From contig CAVRPP010000002.1 in assembly GCA_963723165.1 (NCBI GenBank), positions 124,001-188,000 of the forward strand: a stretch of 64,000 nt of DNA, read 5' to 3'. The DNA comes from UBA4744 sp963723165. GTDB taxonomy: Bacteria; Actinomycetota; Acidimicrobiia; Spongiisociales; UBA4744. The translations under genes and the position numbers were made by a program. Shown here in pieces: positions 27,845 to 41,659 of the stretch. Each line of letters opens with the position of its first letter. Positions within the stretch are counted from its first letter, which is position 1. The notes below the pieces were generated by a model. It worked only from the letters and a program-made list of their open reading frames with translations, was not told the DNA's origin and made no database searches.

Positions 27845-27929
27845 CCCTTTCCGCGTCTGGTTCACGAGAAGTGACTCGAAATGGCCGAACGGACTCACAC
27901 CACCCCAGCTGCCGGAGCGGGGGTCTCCG

Positions 27930-28091
27930 TCAGAGCCCGATAACGACGGCGACTGCCACGATCAGGACGATCAATCCGACTGCGGCAAGCGTCCAGCCCA
28001 GCCAGTCGAGCAGGTCGCGTCGTTCGGGGACACCTGTCTGCGGGTGGCCGGGATCGTCAATCCGGATCCGCTCCTTTTCGAGATTCGCCAT
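27930..28091 (-). CDS. Small single-helix membrane protein (53 residues)
   Basis: Too short for most gene finders. It begins MANLEKERIRIDDPGHP, has a charged segment ERRDLLDW and then a C-terminal helix (LAAVGLIVLIVAVAVVIGL) running to the stop. GGGGAG lies about seven bases before the ATG. The tail-anchored shape (soluble N-terminus, terminal helix) suggests an accessory subunit of a membrane complex or a small regulator. It is 103 bases downstream of gltD, in the same direction. No family was recognised. Confidence 0.6.
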   Translation of the reverse strand: MANLEKERIRIDDPGHPQTGVPERRDLLDWLGWTLAAVGLIVLIVAVAVVIGL

Positions 28092-28194
28092 GATGCGCTC
28101 CCCGAGTTCCTGGCTCCATCATATGGACGTGGGCAAGGAGTAGATAGGGAACAAAGCCCCCATCCATTGCCGCTTGCGTCGATCAACAGGCGTT

Positions 28195-29630
28195 TCAAGG
28201 GCGCAGATTGGAACTTCCCATGAGGAACTCGTCGACGGCCCGGGCACATTGGCGGCCTTCCCGGATGGCCCAGACGACGAGCGACTGGCCCCGCCGGTTG
28301 TCCCCGGCCGCAAAGACGCCCGGAACGGTGGTCTGGTAGTCCGTCGTCTCGGCAAGGACGTTCCCCCGGTCGTCGAGCCCGACGCCGAGTGATTGCAGTA
28401 GGCCGTCCCGGACCGGGGACACGAAGCCCATGGCCAGCAGGACGAGGTCGGCCTGGAGTTCGAAGCCCGATCCCTCGACATCGTGCACCTGCCACGATCC
28501 GTTCTGGCCGGTCCACTCGACCTCGACCCCGTGGAGTTCTGTCACTCGTTCGGTTCCGAGAAATGCCTTCGTGGAGACCGACCACCGGCGCTCACAGCCC
28601 TCCTCGTGGGAAGACGACGTCCTGAGTTTCGACGGCCAGTTGGGCCACACCAGCAGATTGTCTGGCTGCTCGGGAGGGCGGGGAAGCAGCTCGAGCTGGG
28701 TCACGGACACGGCTCCCTGCCGGTTGGCCGTTCCCACACAATCGGATCCGGTGTCGCCGCCTCCGATCACGATCACACGCTTGCCCTGGGCGGTGATCGG
28801 GGCGGTCCCGTTGAGAGGTTCGCCGGCCAGGCGGCGGTTCTGCTGGGTCAGGTAGTCCATGGCGAAATGAACGCCTTCGAGTTCGCGGCCCGGGACGGGC
28901 AGGTCCCGGGGGTGTTCGCATCCGGTGGCGAGCACGACCGCCTCGTATTCGTCGGTCAGCCTCTCGACGGGGATGCCGACTCCGACATGGCTGTTCACCC
29001 GGAATTCGACACCTTCCGCCTGCATTTGCGACATGCGGCGGTCGATGACCGATTTCGAGAGTTTGAAGTCGGGGATCCCGTAGCGGAGTAGTCCACCGAT
29101 CTTGGAGTTCCTCTCGAATACGGTGACCTGGTGACCTGCTCTGGCGAGCTGTTGAGCGCTGGCCAGTCCGGCCGGGCCGGAGCCGACTACGGCCACTTCC
29201 CGCCCCGTGCGCGTTACGGGGATCTGCGGCCGAATCCATCCCTCCTCCCAGGCTCGCTCGATGATGGCGTGCTCGATGGTTTTGATGGTTACCGGGTTCC
29301 CGAAGAGGTTGAGTGTGCAGGCTTCTTCACAGGGTGCCGGACAGATGCGTCCGGTGAACTCCGGGAAGTTGTTGGTCGAGTGGAGAACATTGATCGCTTC
29401 CCGCCACCGGTCGCTCGAAACAAGTTCGTTCCAGTCGGGGATGATGTTGTCGACCGGGCAGCCCTGGTGGCAGTACGGAATGCCGCAGTCGATACAGCGA
29501 CTTCCCTGCCGGGCGAGCTCAGGGCCGCTCAGCGGCAGTACGAACTCGTGGTAGGTCTGCACCCGCTCTTCGGCGGGCGCATAGGGCCGGTCCTGCCGCT
29601 CGAAGTCGAGGAAACCCCTCGGCGATCCCA

Positions 29631-29631
<1 letters not shown>
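28195..29631 (-). CDS. gltD: Glutamate synthase small subunit
   Basis: Supplies electrons from NADPH to the large subunit for making glutamate from glutamine and 2-oxoglutarate. The 478 residues contain the N-terminal Fe-S domain (CIDCGIPYCHQGCPVDN, CPAPCEEACTLN), the FAD site VAVVGSGPAGLASAQQ, the NADPH site VIVIGGGDTGSDCVGT and the C-terminal GVFAAGDNRRGQSLVVWA. ATG at 29631 gives the family start MGSPRGFLDFER; the frame stays open further upstream inside gltB but without homology. Stop and start overlap with gltB (TCA/CAT on the plus strand), so the two are co-translated. Confidence 0.96.
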
Positions 29632-34232
<4,601 letters not shown>

Positions 34233-34488
34233 ACACCCATCTCTTTCAACCGAGCACAGGTCCGGGTTGAACAACTCGAGCGGTGTTAGACGGCGTGCTC
34301 AAACCACCGGTTGCTCCGTTGCGGAGCGCAAGAGAGTACCGGACGCAGCGCGTGGGCGCCAGGCATAGATGCGCATGTCGATAGCCTGCGCTCGTCCGCC
34401 GCGGTTTTGTTTCCCAAACGTTGCAGTCCTATTTGTCCTACCGCTGTAGTGCTAATAACCTGCAATCTCATTCCTTCAGAGGTAAGTC

Positions 34489-35331
34489 ATGGCCGCATTC
34501 TTGGTGATGCTGCGCGAGGGCGTAGAAGCTGCGTTGATCGTTGGAATCCTGCTTGCCTACGTGACCCGTCTGGGGCGCAGGCAGGAATGGCGATGGGTGT
34601 GGGCGGGAGCGGTCTCGGCGGCGGTGCTGTCGGTGATCGCCGGCATCGTGATCTTCTCGACGATCGGTTCTCTCGATGCCCGCGCCGAGGAGATTGCCGA
34701 AGGCGTCGTTGCCTGGGTGGCGGCAGGACTCTTGACCTGGATGATCTTCTGGATGGGTTCACAAGCCCGGCACATACGCGGGCGCCTCGAGGGTGAAGTC
34801 GACACGGCCATTGCCTCGGGCGGAGGAGGGGCGCTGGCGGCCATCGCGTTCTTCGCAGTTCTGCGCGAAGGCCTCGAGTCTGCGTTGTTCTTGATATCGA
34901 CCACAGTTGGAACGGAGGCAGACGGACTGCAGCTCCTGGGCGGAATGCTCGGGTTGGCGGCGGCCATCGTGATCGGTTACTTGATATACCGGGGCGGGAC
35001 CCGGATCGACATCCGCATGTTCTTCCGGGTGACCGGGGTCCTCATCATTCTGTTCGCCGCCGGTCTGGTCGCCAAGGGGATTCATGAGTTTCAGGATGTT
35101 GGTTTGCTCCCCGTACTCGTCGAGCCGCTCTGGAACGTGAACCTGCTCGATCCGGACACCAGCGTCTTGGGTGAGTTCGCCAAGTCCCTGTTCGGCTGGC
35201 GCCCGGATCCCTCGTTGTTGATGGTGGTCGCCTATCTGGCGTACCTGGTGCCGATCGGGGGAGCCTTCCTGTCCATGACCAAGAAGACTGGAACGAAGGT
35301 TGCATCCAAGTCCGATGCAGCTGCGGAGTAG
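34489..35331 (+). CDS. FTR1/EfeU-family iron permease
   Basis: Predicted ferric (or ferrous-oxidising) iron importer of the plasma membrane. The 280 residues have seven hydrophobic helices. Two iron-binding REGxE motifs are visible: REGVE at residues 9-13 in helix 1 and REGLE near residue 125 in helix 4, the set needed for transport in FTR1. No efeO or efeB partner is adjacent, so it may work alone or with a distant oxidase. The 256-base gap before it has a GCTCCG-TTG-CGGAGC hairpin and no clear Fur box. Confidence 0.9.
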   Translation: MAAFLVMLREGVEAALIVGILLAYVTRLGRRQEWRWVWAGAVSAAVLSVIAGIVIFSTIGSLDARAEEIAEGVVAWVAAGLLTWMIFWMGSQARHIRGRLEGEVDTAIASGGGGALAAIAFFAVLREGLESALFLISTTVGTEADGLQLLGGMLGLAAAIVIGYLIYRGGTRIDIRMFFRVTGVLIILFAAGLVAKGIHEFQDVGLLPVLVEPLWNVNLLDPDTSVLGEFAKSLFGWRPDPSLLMVVAYLAYLVPIGGAFLSMTKKTGTKVASKSDAAAE

Positions 35332-35397
35332 TCCGTCAACTCCGGCGACCCGATGCCGGTAGCTGGTATCAAGTAACTGTCTTCTGGCCGCCGGCCG

Positions 35398-36186
35398 CTA
35401 CCGCTTCCTCGCCACCCACACGGACCAGGCCAGGGTTTGCCTATCGCGCTGGAACTCCTCCATCCAGGAAGCCGCCAGGTGGCGGTAATCGGCATCGGGA
35501 TGCTTGCGGGCGTAGGCGTCTGCAGAGGCAATCACCGTCCGGTGATAGTCCTCCCATGCTTCGTCTGGGGCCACGATCTCGGTTATCACTTCGAGGTCGA
35601 GACCGTTCAGGACTGCTTTCTGTTCATCGCTGGTCGCCGTCACGGCTTCGGGTGCTCCGGCTTCCTGGAGGCGGCCGCGCTCGGCCGGGTCGCGCAACTG
35701 CAAATCCCCGACGGCCAGCCGACCGCCGGGTCGAAGACGGGCAGCCAGCGCCCGGGTCGTGCCCTCGAATCCGTGCCATATCCAGGAACCGCCCAGGCAG
35801 GCGGTGATGTCCCAGCGGGGCGAACGAGGAACCGAACGGCCATCACCGAGCCACCATTCCAGCGATCCGGGGAGGTCCGCGCTCGATGCCCGATCCCGGG
35901 CGCGAAGGAGCACCCAGGGGGAGAGGTCCACGCCCACTCCGTAAATCGACGCGCGGCGCGCCATGTCGAGCAGCAAGTCGCCGTGCCCGCAGGCGACATC
36001 GATCGCATGGGTGCGATCCGTCGGACCGAGTGCGTCGACCACGGCCGACAACTCCGCAGGTCGCATCGGATTGCAGATGGTGTGCAGATGGTGCAGCGCT
36101 TCAAAGGGATAGAAACGTTCCCAGGCCCCCTCTATTTCCGTGTCGGGAAGGACCAGGATGTCGGCCGGCAGATCAGGGTGCTCCAT
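35398..36186 (-). CDS. SAM-dependent methyltransferase, class I
   Basis: Cytoplasmic methyltransferase of 262 residues, substrate unknown. Motif I is HAIDVACGHGDLLLDMA, followed by VGVDLSPWVLLRARDR and a post-motif GGRLAVGDLQLRDPAERGR. The N-terminal ERFYPFEALHHLHTICNP and the C-terminal part rich in Trp and aromatic residues are not typical of any named enzyme I can recall. It is the only minus-strand gene here and has the FTR1 gene convergent to it. Confidence 0.85.
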   Translation of the reverse strand: MEHPDLPADILVLPDTEIEGAWERFYPFEALHHLHTICNPMRPAELSAVVDALGPTDRTHAIDVACGHGDLLLDMARRASIYGVGVDLSPWVLLRARDRASSADLPGSLEWWLGDGRSVPRSPRWDITACLGGSWIWHGFEGTTRALAARLRPGGRLAVGDLQLRDPAERGRLQEAGAPEAVTATSDEQKAVLNGLDLEVITEIVAPDEAWEDYHRTVIASADAYARKHPDADYRHLAASWMEEFQRDRQTLAWSVWVARKR

Positions 36187-36212
36187 GAGTCCAGCGTAGG
36201 GGAGCGAAGCAG

Positions 36213-36240
36213 CCCCAGTTCCCAGTTCCCAGTTGCCAGG
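36213..36240. repeat. Short tandem repeat of CAGTTCC type
   Basis: Three near-identical seven-base units (AGTTCCC, AGTTCCC, AGTTGCC) between the methyltransferase start and the RND transporter gene. The same AGTT-based wording occurs at 41446-41497 and around 56650. The rest of the 126-base gap shows nothing else. Confidence 0.5.
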
Positions 36241-36312
36241 GCCAGTCTGCAGCTTGGAGCGGCAGACCGCTTCGCTCTCAGCGTGGTGCTGGTTGCTGCT
36301 CTATACCGGGTT

Positions 36313-38853
36313 CTAGATACTTGTCACCAGGGCCTTCTCCGCCGGAGCTTCACCGCGGTTGCGGTGCCAGCGGTCCCAGAGGATCAGCATGCTGGGCAGG
36401 ACGCCCACCGAGGCGATTAACGAGAAGCCGATGGCCATTGCCGTGACCGCTCCGAACTGTTGAAACGGGACCAATTCCGAGGTCATGAGTACGCCGAATC
36501 CGGCCAGTGTCGTGAAGGCAGAACCGGCCAGGGCTCCGCCCGTGTGTCCCGTGGTTGAGCGCATGGCAGCTTCCGGGTCGTCGAAACGTTCTCGGTCCTC
36601 CAGGTACCGATGCGTCACGTGGATTGAGTAGGGGACGCCGATCCCGATTGCGAGGGCGGCGGTCATGGCGGTGACAGGCCCAAACGGTATGTCGAGCACC
36701 GCCATCATTCCGTACGTCCACAACACGACCATGGCTACGGGAAGAATCGTGATGACCCCGAGGAACGGTCGTCTCGATTCGTACCAGAAGGTGGCAATGA
36801 GCAGCAGCGTGGCTGCCGACATGGTGATCATGAGCGATGTGTTCTGGGAGTCCTGCAGGGCCCCGACAACCGAGGCGGTCATGATGTTGACGTTGGTGGG
36901 GGTGGCGCTGACGCCGGGGAGGGCCTGGACTCCCGCGAAGTCCTCGGCCAGATCTGCTGCCATTTGGGCGGCATGCATCTCTCCGGCTTGCGTCGAGACC
37001 TCAATGCGGGCGTAGCGCAGCGAGCCGGAGTCGTCGATGGCGAGGACGGCCGGCATGGTCAGCGGGGCAGCCCGGAGGGCGGCCTTGTAGATGGCTTGCA
37101 CGTCGGCTTCGGGGCTCATGGTCAGGTCGGCATTCATGCCGGCACCAAACGCCAGCCGGGCGAACGCCGGATTGGCGGGTTGACCGGTGGCATCCGGCCC
37201 GACCAGTGCGGCAATCACCGAGATCGGGCTCTGCGCCGCGGCATATCCATTGATCTTCACTACGTGGTCGGTGTCGGCCAGGTTGACGATGGCCGCCAGG
37301 AGGGCATTGTGGGTGTCCGGAGTCGCCAGGTCGCCTTCAATGAGTATGTCGGCGGTCTCTCCGAATCCGCCCTGGAAGTCTGTGGCGAGCGTCTCGTACG
37401 ATGTGCGCAGTGGGTCACCGTCCGGCACGAAGTCTGTGGAACTGAATTCGGTGGTGAGCCGTGACATACCGAAGGCGCCGAGGCCGCTCAGCGCCAGGGA
37501 CAGCACCAGAGTGGGGATGGCGAGATGCTCGGCCATCAAGGCCGTTTTGCTCATGATTTTCGGCGCCAATCTTTGCTCGGGCCGCTCGAATTCACTGCGC
37601 GGCAGACGACCCGTCCGTTCGGCCCGCTGGTCGAGCAGTACCCGGGCGGCCGGCAAGAAGGTCAGGGTGATCAAGAATGCACCGACAATTCCGATCGCGG
37701 CAACAATGCCGAAATCTTTGAGGGGTGGGATGGGGTTGGCGATGTTGGTAAGGAAACCGACTGCGGTGGTTGCGGTGGCGAGAACCAGGGCGATGCCCAC
37801 CGCCCCGGTCGCTCGCTGGGCCCCTGGTTTGACTTCCCAACCTGCCCCGATCTCTTCCCGATAGCGGGCCGTCAGGTGGATGGCAAAATCAACCCCGAGC
37901 CCGACCAGCAGCACCGGCAAGACCTGGAGCAGGGGGCTGAAGTCACCGATGACGTGCAAGTACCTGGGTCCAAGTAGCACGGCGATCCCAACGACCCAGA
38001 TGATCGACATGCCGATGGCGGCCAGCGTCAGGCCCAGATCGGCGAACGTCCGACGGATTGCGGCACCGCTGTTGCGCCGGTCCTTCGGGCGGATCCAGTA
38101 GACCGTGGCCAGAATGGCGGCGATGGTGCCTGCGGCGATGATGAAGAGCCGCATCAGTTCGTCCGACAGCGGATCGACGGTCAGCAGCAACTCGGCGCTG
38201 AAAGCGGTGGCGGTGGTCGATCCAACGTCGGCCCCCGAGACAACCTCGGCGATGTCGGTCTGAAGTGTCTGCAAGGTGTCGAGGTCCATTCCGGAGGTGT
38301 CCAGGAATACGACCGTGAGGCCGGTCCCGGAGGTGGCGGCATCGAGATCGGTGCTCGTCGAGGAAAGGAGTCCCTTGAAGAGTTGTTGCTGTTCGTCCGG
38401 TACCCGGGCCAGTGAAGCGGTGAAGGCGGTCTTGACGTTGTCATCGTTGAGTGCCGAAATCGGGTATCCCATCGCCTCGACTGCCTGCAGCGTTGGCGAC
38501 AGATAGCCGACGATCGGACCGTCCGGGCGGTCGCTGAGCCGTACTGCAGGTTCCATACCCCGGATGGCCTGCTCGACGGCCAGCACCGTCTGCAGGCCTT
38601 CGGAGGTAATCACGTCTCCCCGGTCTGATTCGATGAGCACCTGGACGGTGGCTTCGGAGCTTCCGAATTGCTCGTCGACCGTGGTCAGGGCGCGCAACTC
38701 ATCGTTGTCGGGAACGAACACCTCGATACCGGAGGTCTGCTGGAGTTGAGGAGCGAATGCCCCAAACAGAGCGGTGAGAGCGAGGATGACGATAATGGTG
38801 GTGGCCGGTGCCCGCCGCACTATGGCAACGAGCAGTTTGACGAAGGTTTTCAC
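36313..38853 (-). CDS. RND/MMPL-superfamily transporter
   Basis: Large membrane exporter of 846 residues built as two similar halves. Each half has one helix, an extracytoplasmic domain of about 170 residues and a bundle of five helices. The first bundle carries LLVGLGVDFAIHLTARYREE and the second ALAIGIGVPYSIHVTHRYLED, the repeated GxGVxxxIHxTxRY motif of this superfamily. Start is GTG at 38853 with AGGAG seven bases upstream; the frame continues further back without homology. HpnN-like hopanoid carriers, MmpL lipid exporters and patched-like proteins share this fold. It is divergent from a TetR-type gene only 58 bases away, its probable repressor. Confidence 0.9.
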   Translation of the reverse strand: MKTFVKLLVAIVRRAPATTIIVILALTALFGAFAPQLQQTSGIEVFVPDNDELRALTTVDEQFGSSEATVQVLIESDRGDVITSEGLQTVLAVEQAIRGMEPAVRLSDRPDGPIVGYLSPTLQAVEAMGYPISALNDDNVKTAFTASLARVPDEQQQLFKGLLSSTSTDLDAATSGTGLTVVFLDTSGMDLDTLQTLQTDIAEVVSGADVGSTTATAFSAELLLTVDPLSDELMRLFIIAAGTIAAILATVYWIRPKDRRNSGAAIRRTFADLGLTLAAIGMSIIWVVGIAVLLGPRYLHVIGDFSPLLQVLPVLLVGLGVDFAIHLTARYREEIGAGWEVKPGAQRATGAVGIALVLATATTAVGFLTNIANPIPPLKDFGIVAAIGIVGAFLITLTFLPAARVLLDQRAERTGRLPRSEFERPEQRLAPKIMSKTALMAEHLAIPTLVLSLALSGLGAFGMSRLTTEFSSTDFVPDGDPLRTSYETLATDFQGGFGETADILIEGDLATPDTHNALLAAIVNLADTDHVVKINGYAAAQSPISVIAALVGPDATGQPANPAFARLAFGAGMNADLTMSPEADVQAIYKAALRAAPLTMPAVLAIDDSGSLRYARIEVSTQAGEMHAAQMAADLAEDFAGVQALPGVSATPTNVNIMTASVVGALQDSQNTSLMITMSAATLLLIATFWYESRRPFLGVITILPVAMVVLWTYGMMAVLDIPFGPVTAMTAALAIGIGVPYSIHVTHRYLEDRERFDDPEAAMRSTTGHTGGALAGSAFTTLAGFGVLMTSELVPFQQFGAVTAMAIGFSLIASVGVLPSMLILWDRWHRNRGEAPAEKALVTSI

Positions 38854-38911
38854 GGATGATCTCCTGCGGAGCCTCTGCAACAAATGATACACTACACGTA
38901 AAGATTGTAAC

Positions 38912-39497
38912 ATGACCGGCAACACACACAAAACCCGGGATCGCATTCTGCAGGCCGCTCTGGACCTGTTTCTCCGCCAGGGGATCCGCAAGACGTCGAT
39001 CGACGACGTCGCCGAGCGCGGCAGGGGTGACGAGGGTCACGGTCTACCGGTACTTCTCCGATCGGCAGCAACTCATCGGCGAGTCATTTCTTCTGGTGAA
39101 CTCAGCTTTCGACCGGATCCTGGCGGCGCTCGGGCAGGAGGAAACCCTGGACGGTTACTTGGAACGTATGGCTGTCGAACTGACCGCAATCCCGCTCGGT
39201 TTCATGTCGGGGATGGCCGAACTGGAAACCCTCCACCCGGACATCCACGCCGACCTCCGCAAAGGCAGACGGAAACTTCTCCGTGCGATCTTCGATCAGC
39301 TCTACGCCCGGGCCGAGCATGAGGGCAGACTGCGATCGGGTCTCGACAAGGATGTGGTCGAAGCCCTGTTCTGGGAGGTGGTGATGACCCTTCCGGAGAG
39401 TTCGGTCTTGTCGTCCCGAGGCCTTACCCCGGCCGAGATCTACGCAACCCTCAGCGGGTTGTTATTGCACGGGCTCCTGAAAGAGTCCGAGAGCTAG
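38912..39497 (+). CDS. TetR-family regulator (single-base frameshift)
   Basis: Divergent neighbour and likely repressor of the RND transporter. The first frame gives RILQAALDLFLRQGIRKTSIDDVAER; the second continues GVTRVTVYRYFSDRQQLIGESF, so together they form one standard TetR helix-turn-helix of about 194 residues with a C-terminal ligand domain. The change of frame (+1) falls at GAGCGCGGCAGG (39014-39025). Removing one base there yields AERAGVTRVTVYRYF, the expected consensus. Either the base is a sequencing insertion or the repressor was recently inactivated, which would leave the transporter constitutively expressed. The stop overlaps the next, convergent gene. Confidence 0.82.
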
Positions 39498-40228
39498 CGG
39501 GCTGCGCCCCGCATCGAGCCGATGAGCGGCAATCCGTTCAGGTCGTAGAGCACGCACGTGATCGCCTGGTCGCCGTCCGCCCAGCCTTCCTCACTCGGAT
39601 AGAAGTATCCGAACTGGAGCGAAGAATCCTCCCAGGCTATCGACACGAAGGTGTCGAAGGCCGTGAGGCAGAACTGATCGGCGTAGTCCCAGATCGCCTC
39701 AATAGCGGGGAATGAGTCGGAGGCTGTGTAGTTGGTGACCACATAGACCTCGTTTTCGTGCGGTTCGCTGCAAGGAACCGCCTCAACATCCAGGACCTCA
39801 ACGGAATCCTCGGACCCAGCCGGCATGTCGAAGCAATCGCCGGCTCGCAGGTCGGTTACCAAGAGTTCGCCTGCTTCGGCGATGACGCCAGAGTCGTCCC
39901 GATCGGCTCCGTTGACCGCTCCGTCGATGAAACCCCAGGCAGTCGGGGCGAGCACCAACAGCAGAAAGGCGCCCCGGAGAACGTTCTTGAGGGGAAAGCC
40001 CCGCGAGGGCGGTGCCATGACGGGCGGAGGCGGTATCTCCTGGGCGGCCACATACGTTTCGGCATCCTGGCCTTCGAGGGCGAATGGATCGGCCGACCGG
40101 TCGAACTCGATACCCGGGGGTGGCGGTGGGATGTCCGTCCGCTGACCCAGCAGGGGACCACGGCAGGTAGGGCAATACGCGGGGGAAGCGTCGCCGACGT
40201 CGACGCCGCAGTGAGGACACGGTCTCAT
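39494..40228 (-). CDS. Zinc-ribbon, single-helix protein with septum-formation-type domain
   Basis: The 244 residues begin with a zinc ribbon (CPHCGVDVGDASPAYCPTC) followed by a Pro-rich linker, one membrane helix (about 113-132) and a C-terminal extracytoplasmic domain. That domain follows the actinobacterial septum-formation pattern: LRAGDCFDMP, VPCSEPHENEVYVV, FCLTAFDTFV, YFYPSEEGWADGDQAITCVLYD, with paired cysteines that probably form disulphides. ATG at 40228 puts the ribbon at the N-terminus. The role of these proteins is poorly known; a link to cell division is named from one member. The gene is tail to tail with the TetR gene, sharing the CTAG stop. Confidence 0.82.
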   Translation of the reverse strand: MRPCPHCGVDVGDASPAYCPTCRGPLLGQRTDIPPPPPGIEFDRSADPFALEGQDAETYVAAQEIPPPPVMAPPSRGFPLKNVLRGAFLLLVLAPTAWGFIDGAVNGADRDDSGVIAEAGELLVTDLRAGDCFDMPAGSEDSVEVLDVEAVPCSEPHENEVYVVTNYTASDSFPAIEAIWDYADQFCLTAFDTFVSIAWEDSSLQFGYFYPSEEGWADGDQAITCVLYDLNGLPLIGSMRGAAR

Positions 40229-40349
40229 GAATTGCTCCAGATCGATCCCCTGGGTTTTCGGCCGGTCCTCGCAGGTACTTGAGGCTGTTGCCGGTGGCAA
40301 AAAGCGGTATCCGCGTTTCCCGGGCGGCCAAACTGCCGTGCAGATGCGG

Positions 40350-41450
40350 TTAGCCCCCGGCGACAAGCAGCGGTACGTGCAATTCCTTTTCGGCCAAGCC
40401 GCCGTGGTAGCCGGTCAAGCGCTTGTCCATGAAGCGGGGGATGAGCAACGAACGCGGATCGGCCAGCACAACCGTCTCCGGCAATCGTCCCGTCAGGTCA
40501 GGATGATCGGGGCCGGGCCCCAGCCATGTCCGGTATTCCGCCCCTTCAACAATCCGGCCCGGAAGGCCGGCAAGGCTCTGCGACAATTCGGCGTCCGGGC
40601 GGCGAATAAGCAGACCGCGCGGGTCGCCGAAGAACTCGGGGCCGGGTCGGTGCGGGATGAGGTTCTTGTCGTCTTCGCCGTAGTCGATGTGCCCGTGGTC
40701 GGCAGTCCCGACCATCACGGCGTGAGCGGGGAGGGAGGCGGCGATGCGGTCCCAGATGCTTGCTGCCGCGGAGACGGCCGATGCGTAGTCGTCCGAGTCC
40801 TGGCCACCGACGTGTGCGGCGACATCAACGTTGGGGAAGTACGTGAAGATGAACCGACCGGGCACCGCCGCGAGCTGGGTGGTTGCGTCGGTGATCTCGT
40901 CAATAGTCCAGACGGCCTCATAGCGAGAGCCCCGGTACAGCACCCGGCTGAGGGGGCTGTCCAAGAAGTGGCCGGGTTGCACGGTGATTGGTTCGATGCC
41001 GTGACCCGCGAGGCGCTCCCATAGGTTTGATTTCGGCAAGAAGGAGTCGTGATCGAGTTTCACAGGGTCGCCCCAGGGCGTTGCCCATTTGAGGGTGTTG
41101 ACGACTTGATCGACGGCCGGGACGTAGAGCTGGTGGGCGATCAGCCCGTGGGCGGCGGGTGCCAATCCGGTGGCGATGGTGGCCAGGTTGACGCTGGTCG
41201 TGGTTGGGAAGACGGCGTCGAGGTGCGCGGTTCGAGCTGCCAGGAGTGACGTGGCGCGGGGGTGTCGGAGTTGATGATCGCCGAGACCATCGAACAGCAC
41301 CAGCACATAGGTGGCTGCCTGGGGGATGTGCCCGGCGAGGTGTTGGTGCAGCAATTCGGCCGCGGCAGAGCCGGTCAAGCGATGCTCGAGTTCCGCCACC
41401 AGGTTGAGCAGGCTGCCCCCGGCGTAGTCGGGAATGGAGTAGTCGGTCAT
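40350..41450 (-). CDS. Alkaline phosphatase superfamily phosphodiesterase/pyrophosphatase
   Basis: Predicted metal-dependent nucleotide pyrophosphatase or phosphodiesterase, 366 residues. The pattern is that of the type I phosphodiesterase family: first metal Asp in LVLFDGLGDHQL, nucleophile Thr in FPTTTSVNLAT, then NVDVAAHVGG and GTADHGHIDYG, and a final YHGGLAEKELHVPL with the last His. There is no signal peptide, so it probably acts in the cytoplasm. ATG at 41450 gives MTDYSIPDYAGG; an in-frame ATG at 41471 lies inside the AGTT repeat and is rejected. Substrate unknown. Confidence 0.85.
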   Translation of the reverse strand: MTDYSIPDYAGGSLLNLVAELEHRLTGSAAAELLHQHLAGHIPQAATYVLVLFDGLGDHQLRHPRATSLLAARTAHLDAVFPTTTSVNLATIATGLAPAAHGLIAHQLYVPAVDQVVNTLKWATPWGDPVKLDHDSFLPKSNLWERLAGHGIEPITVQPGHFLDSPLSRVLYRGSRYEAVWTIDEITDATTQLAAVPGRFIFTYFPNVDVAAHVGGQDSDDYASAVSAAASIWDRIAASLPAHAVMVGTADHGHIDYGEDDKNLIPHRPGPEFFGDPRGLLIRRPDAELSQSLAGLPGRIVEGAEYRTWLGPGPDHPDLTGRLPETVVLADPRSLLIPRFMDKRLTGYHGGLAEKELHVPLLVAGG

Positions 41451-41497
41451 CAGTTGTGAGTCATGGGTCATCAGTTATCAGTTGTCAGTTGCCAGTC
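41446..41497. repeat. Degenerate TCAGTTATCAGTTG-type repeat
   Basis: A run of near copies of TCAGTTGT/TCAGTTAT/AGTCATGGG upstream of the phosphodiesterase start. Similar AGTT-rich runs are at 36213 and near 56650. They are always just outside genes. Confidence 0.5.
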
Positions 41498-41659
41498 AAG
41501 CACTTGCGCCATGTACAAGATTCGGGATGAGGGGCCATCCAGCGAAGAGTGGATTCGCTTCGGTGGGACCTTTGGCCTAGCTTGATGGGTCTTGTGGACC
41601 CGGGTGTAACCACCAGGCGTCTATAGCATCCCATCGAAAAAACCTTGAGGGAGGTTCCT

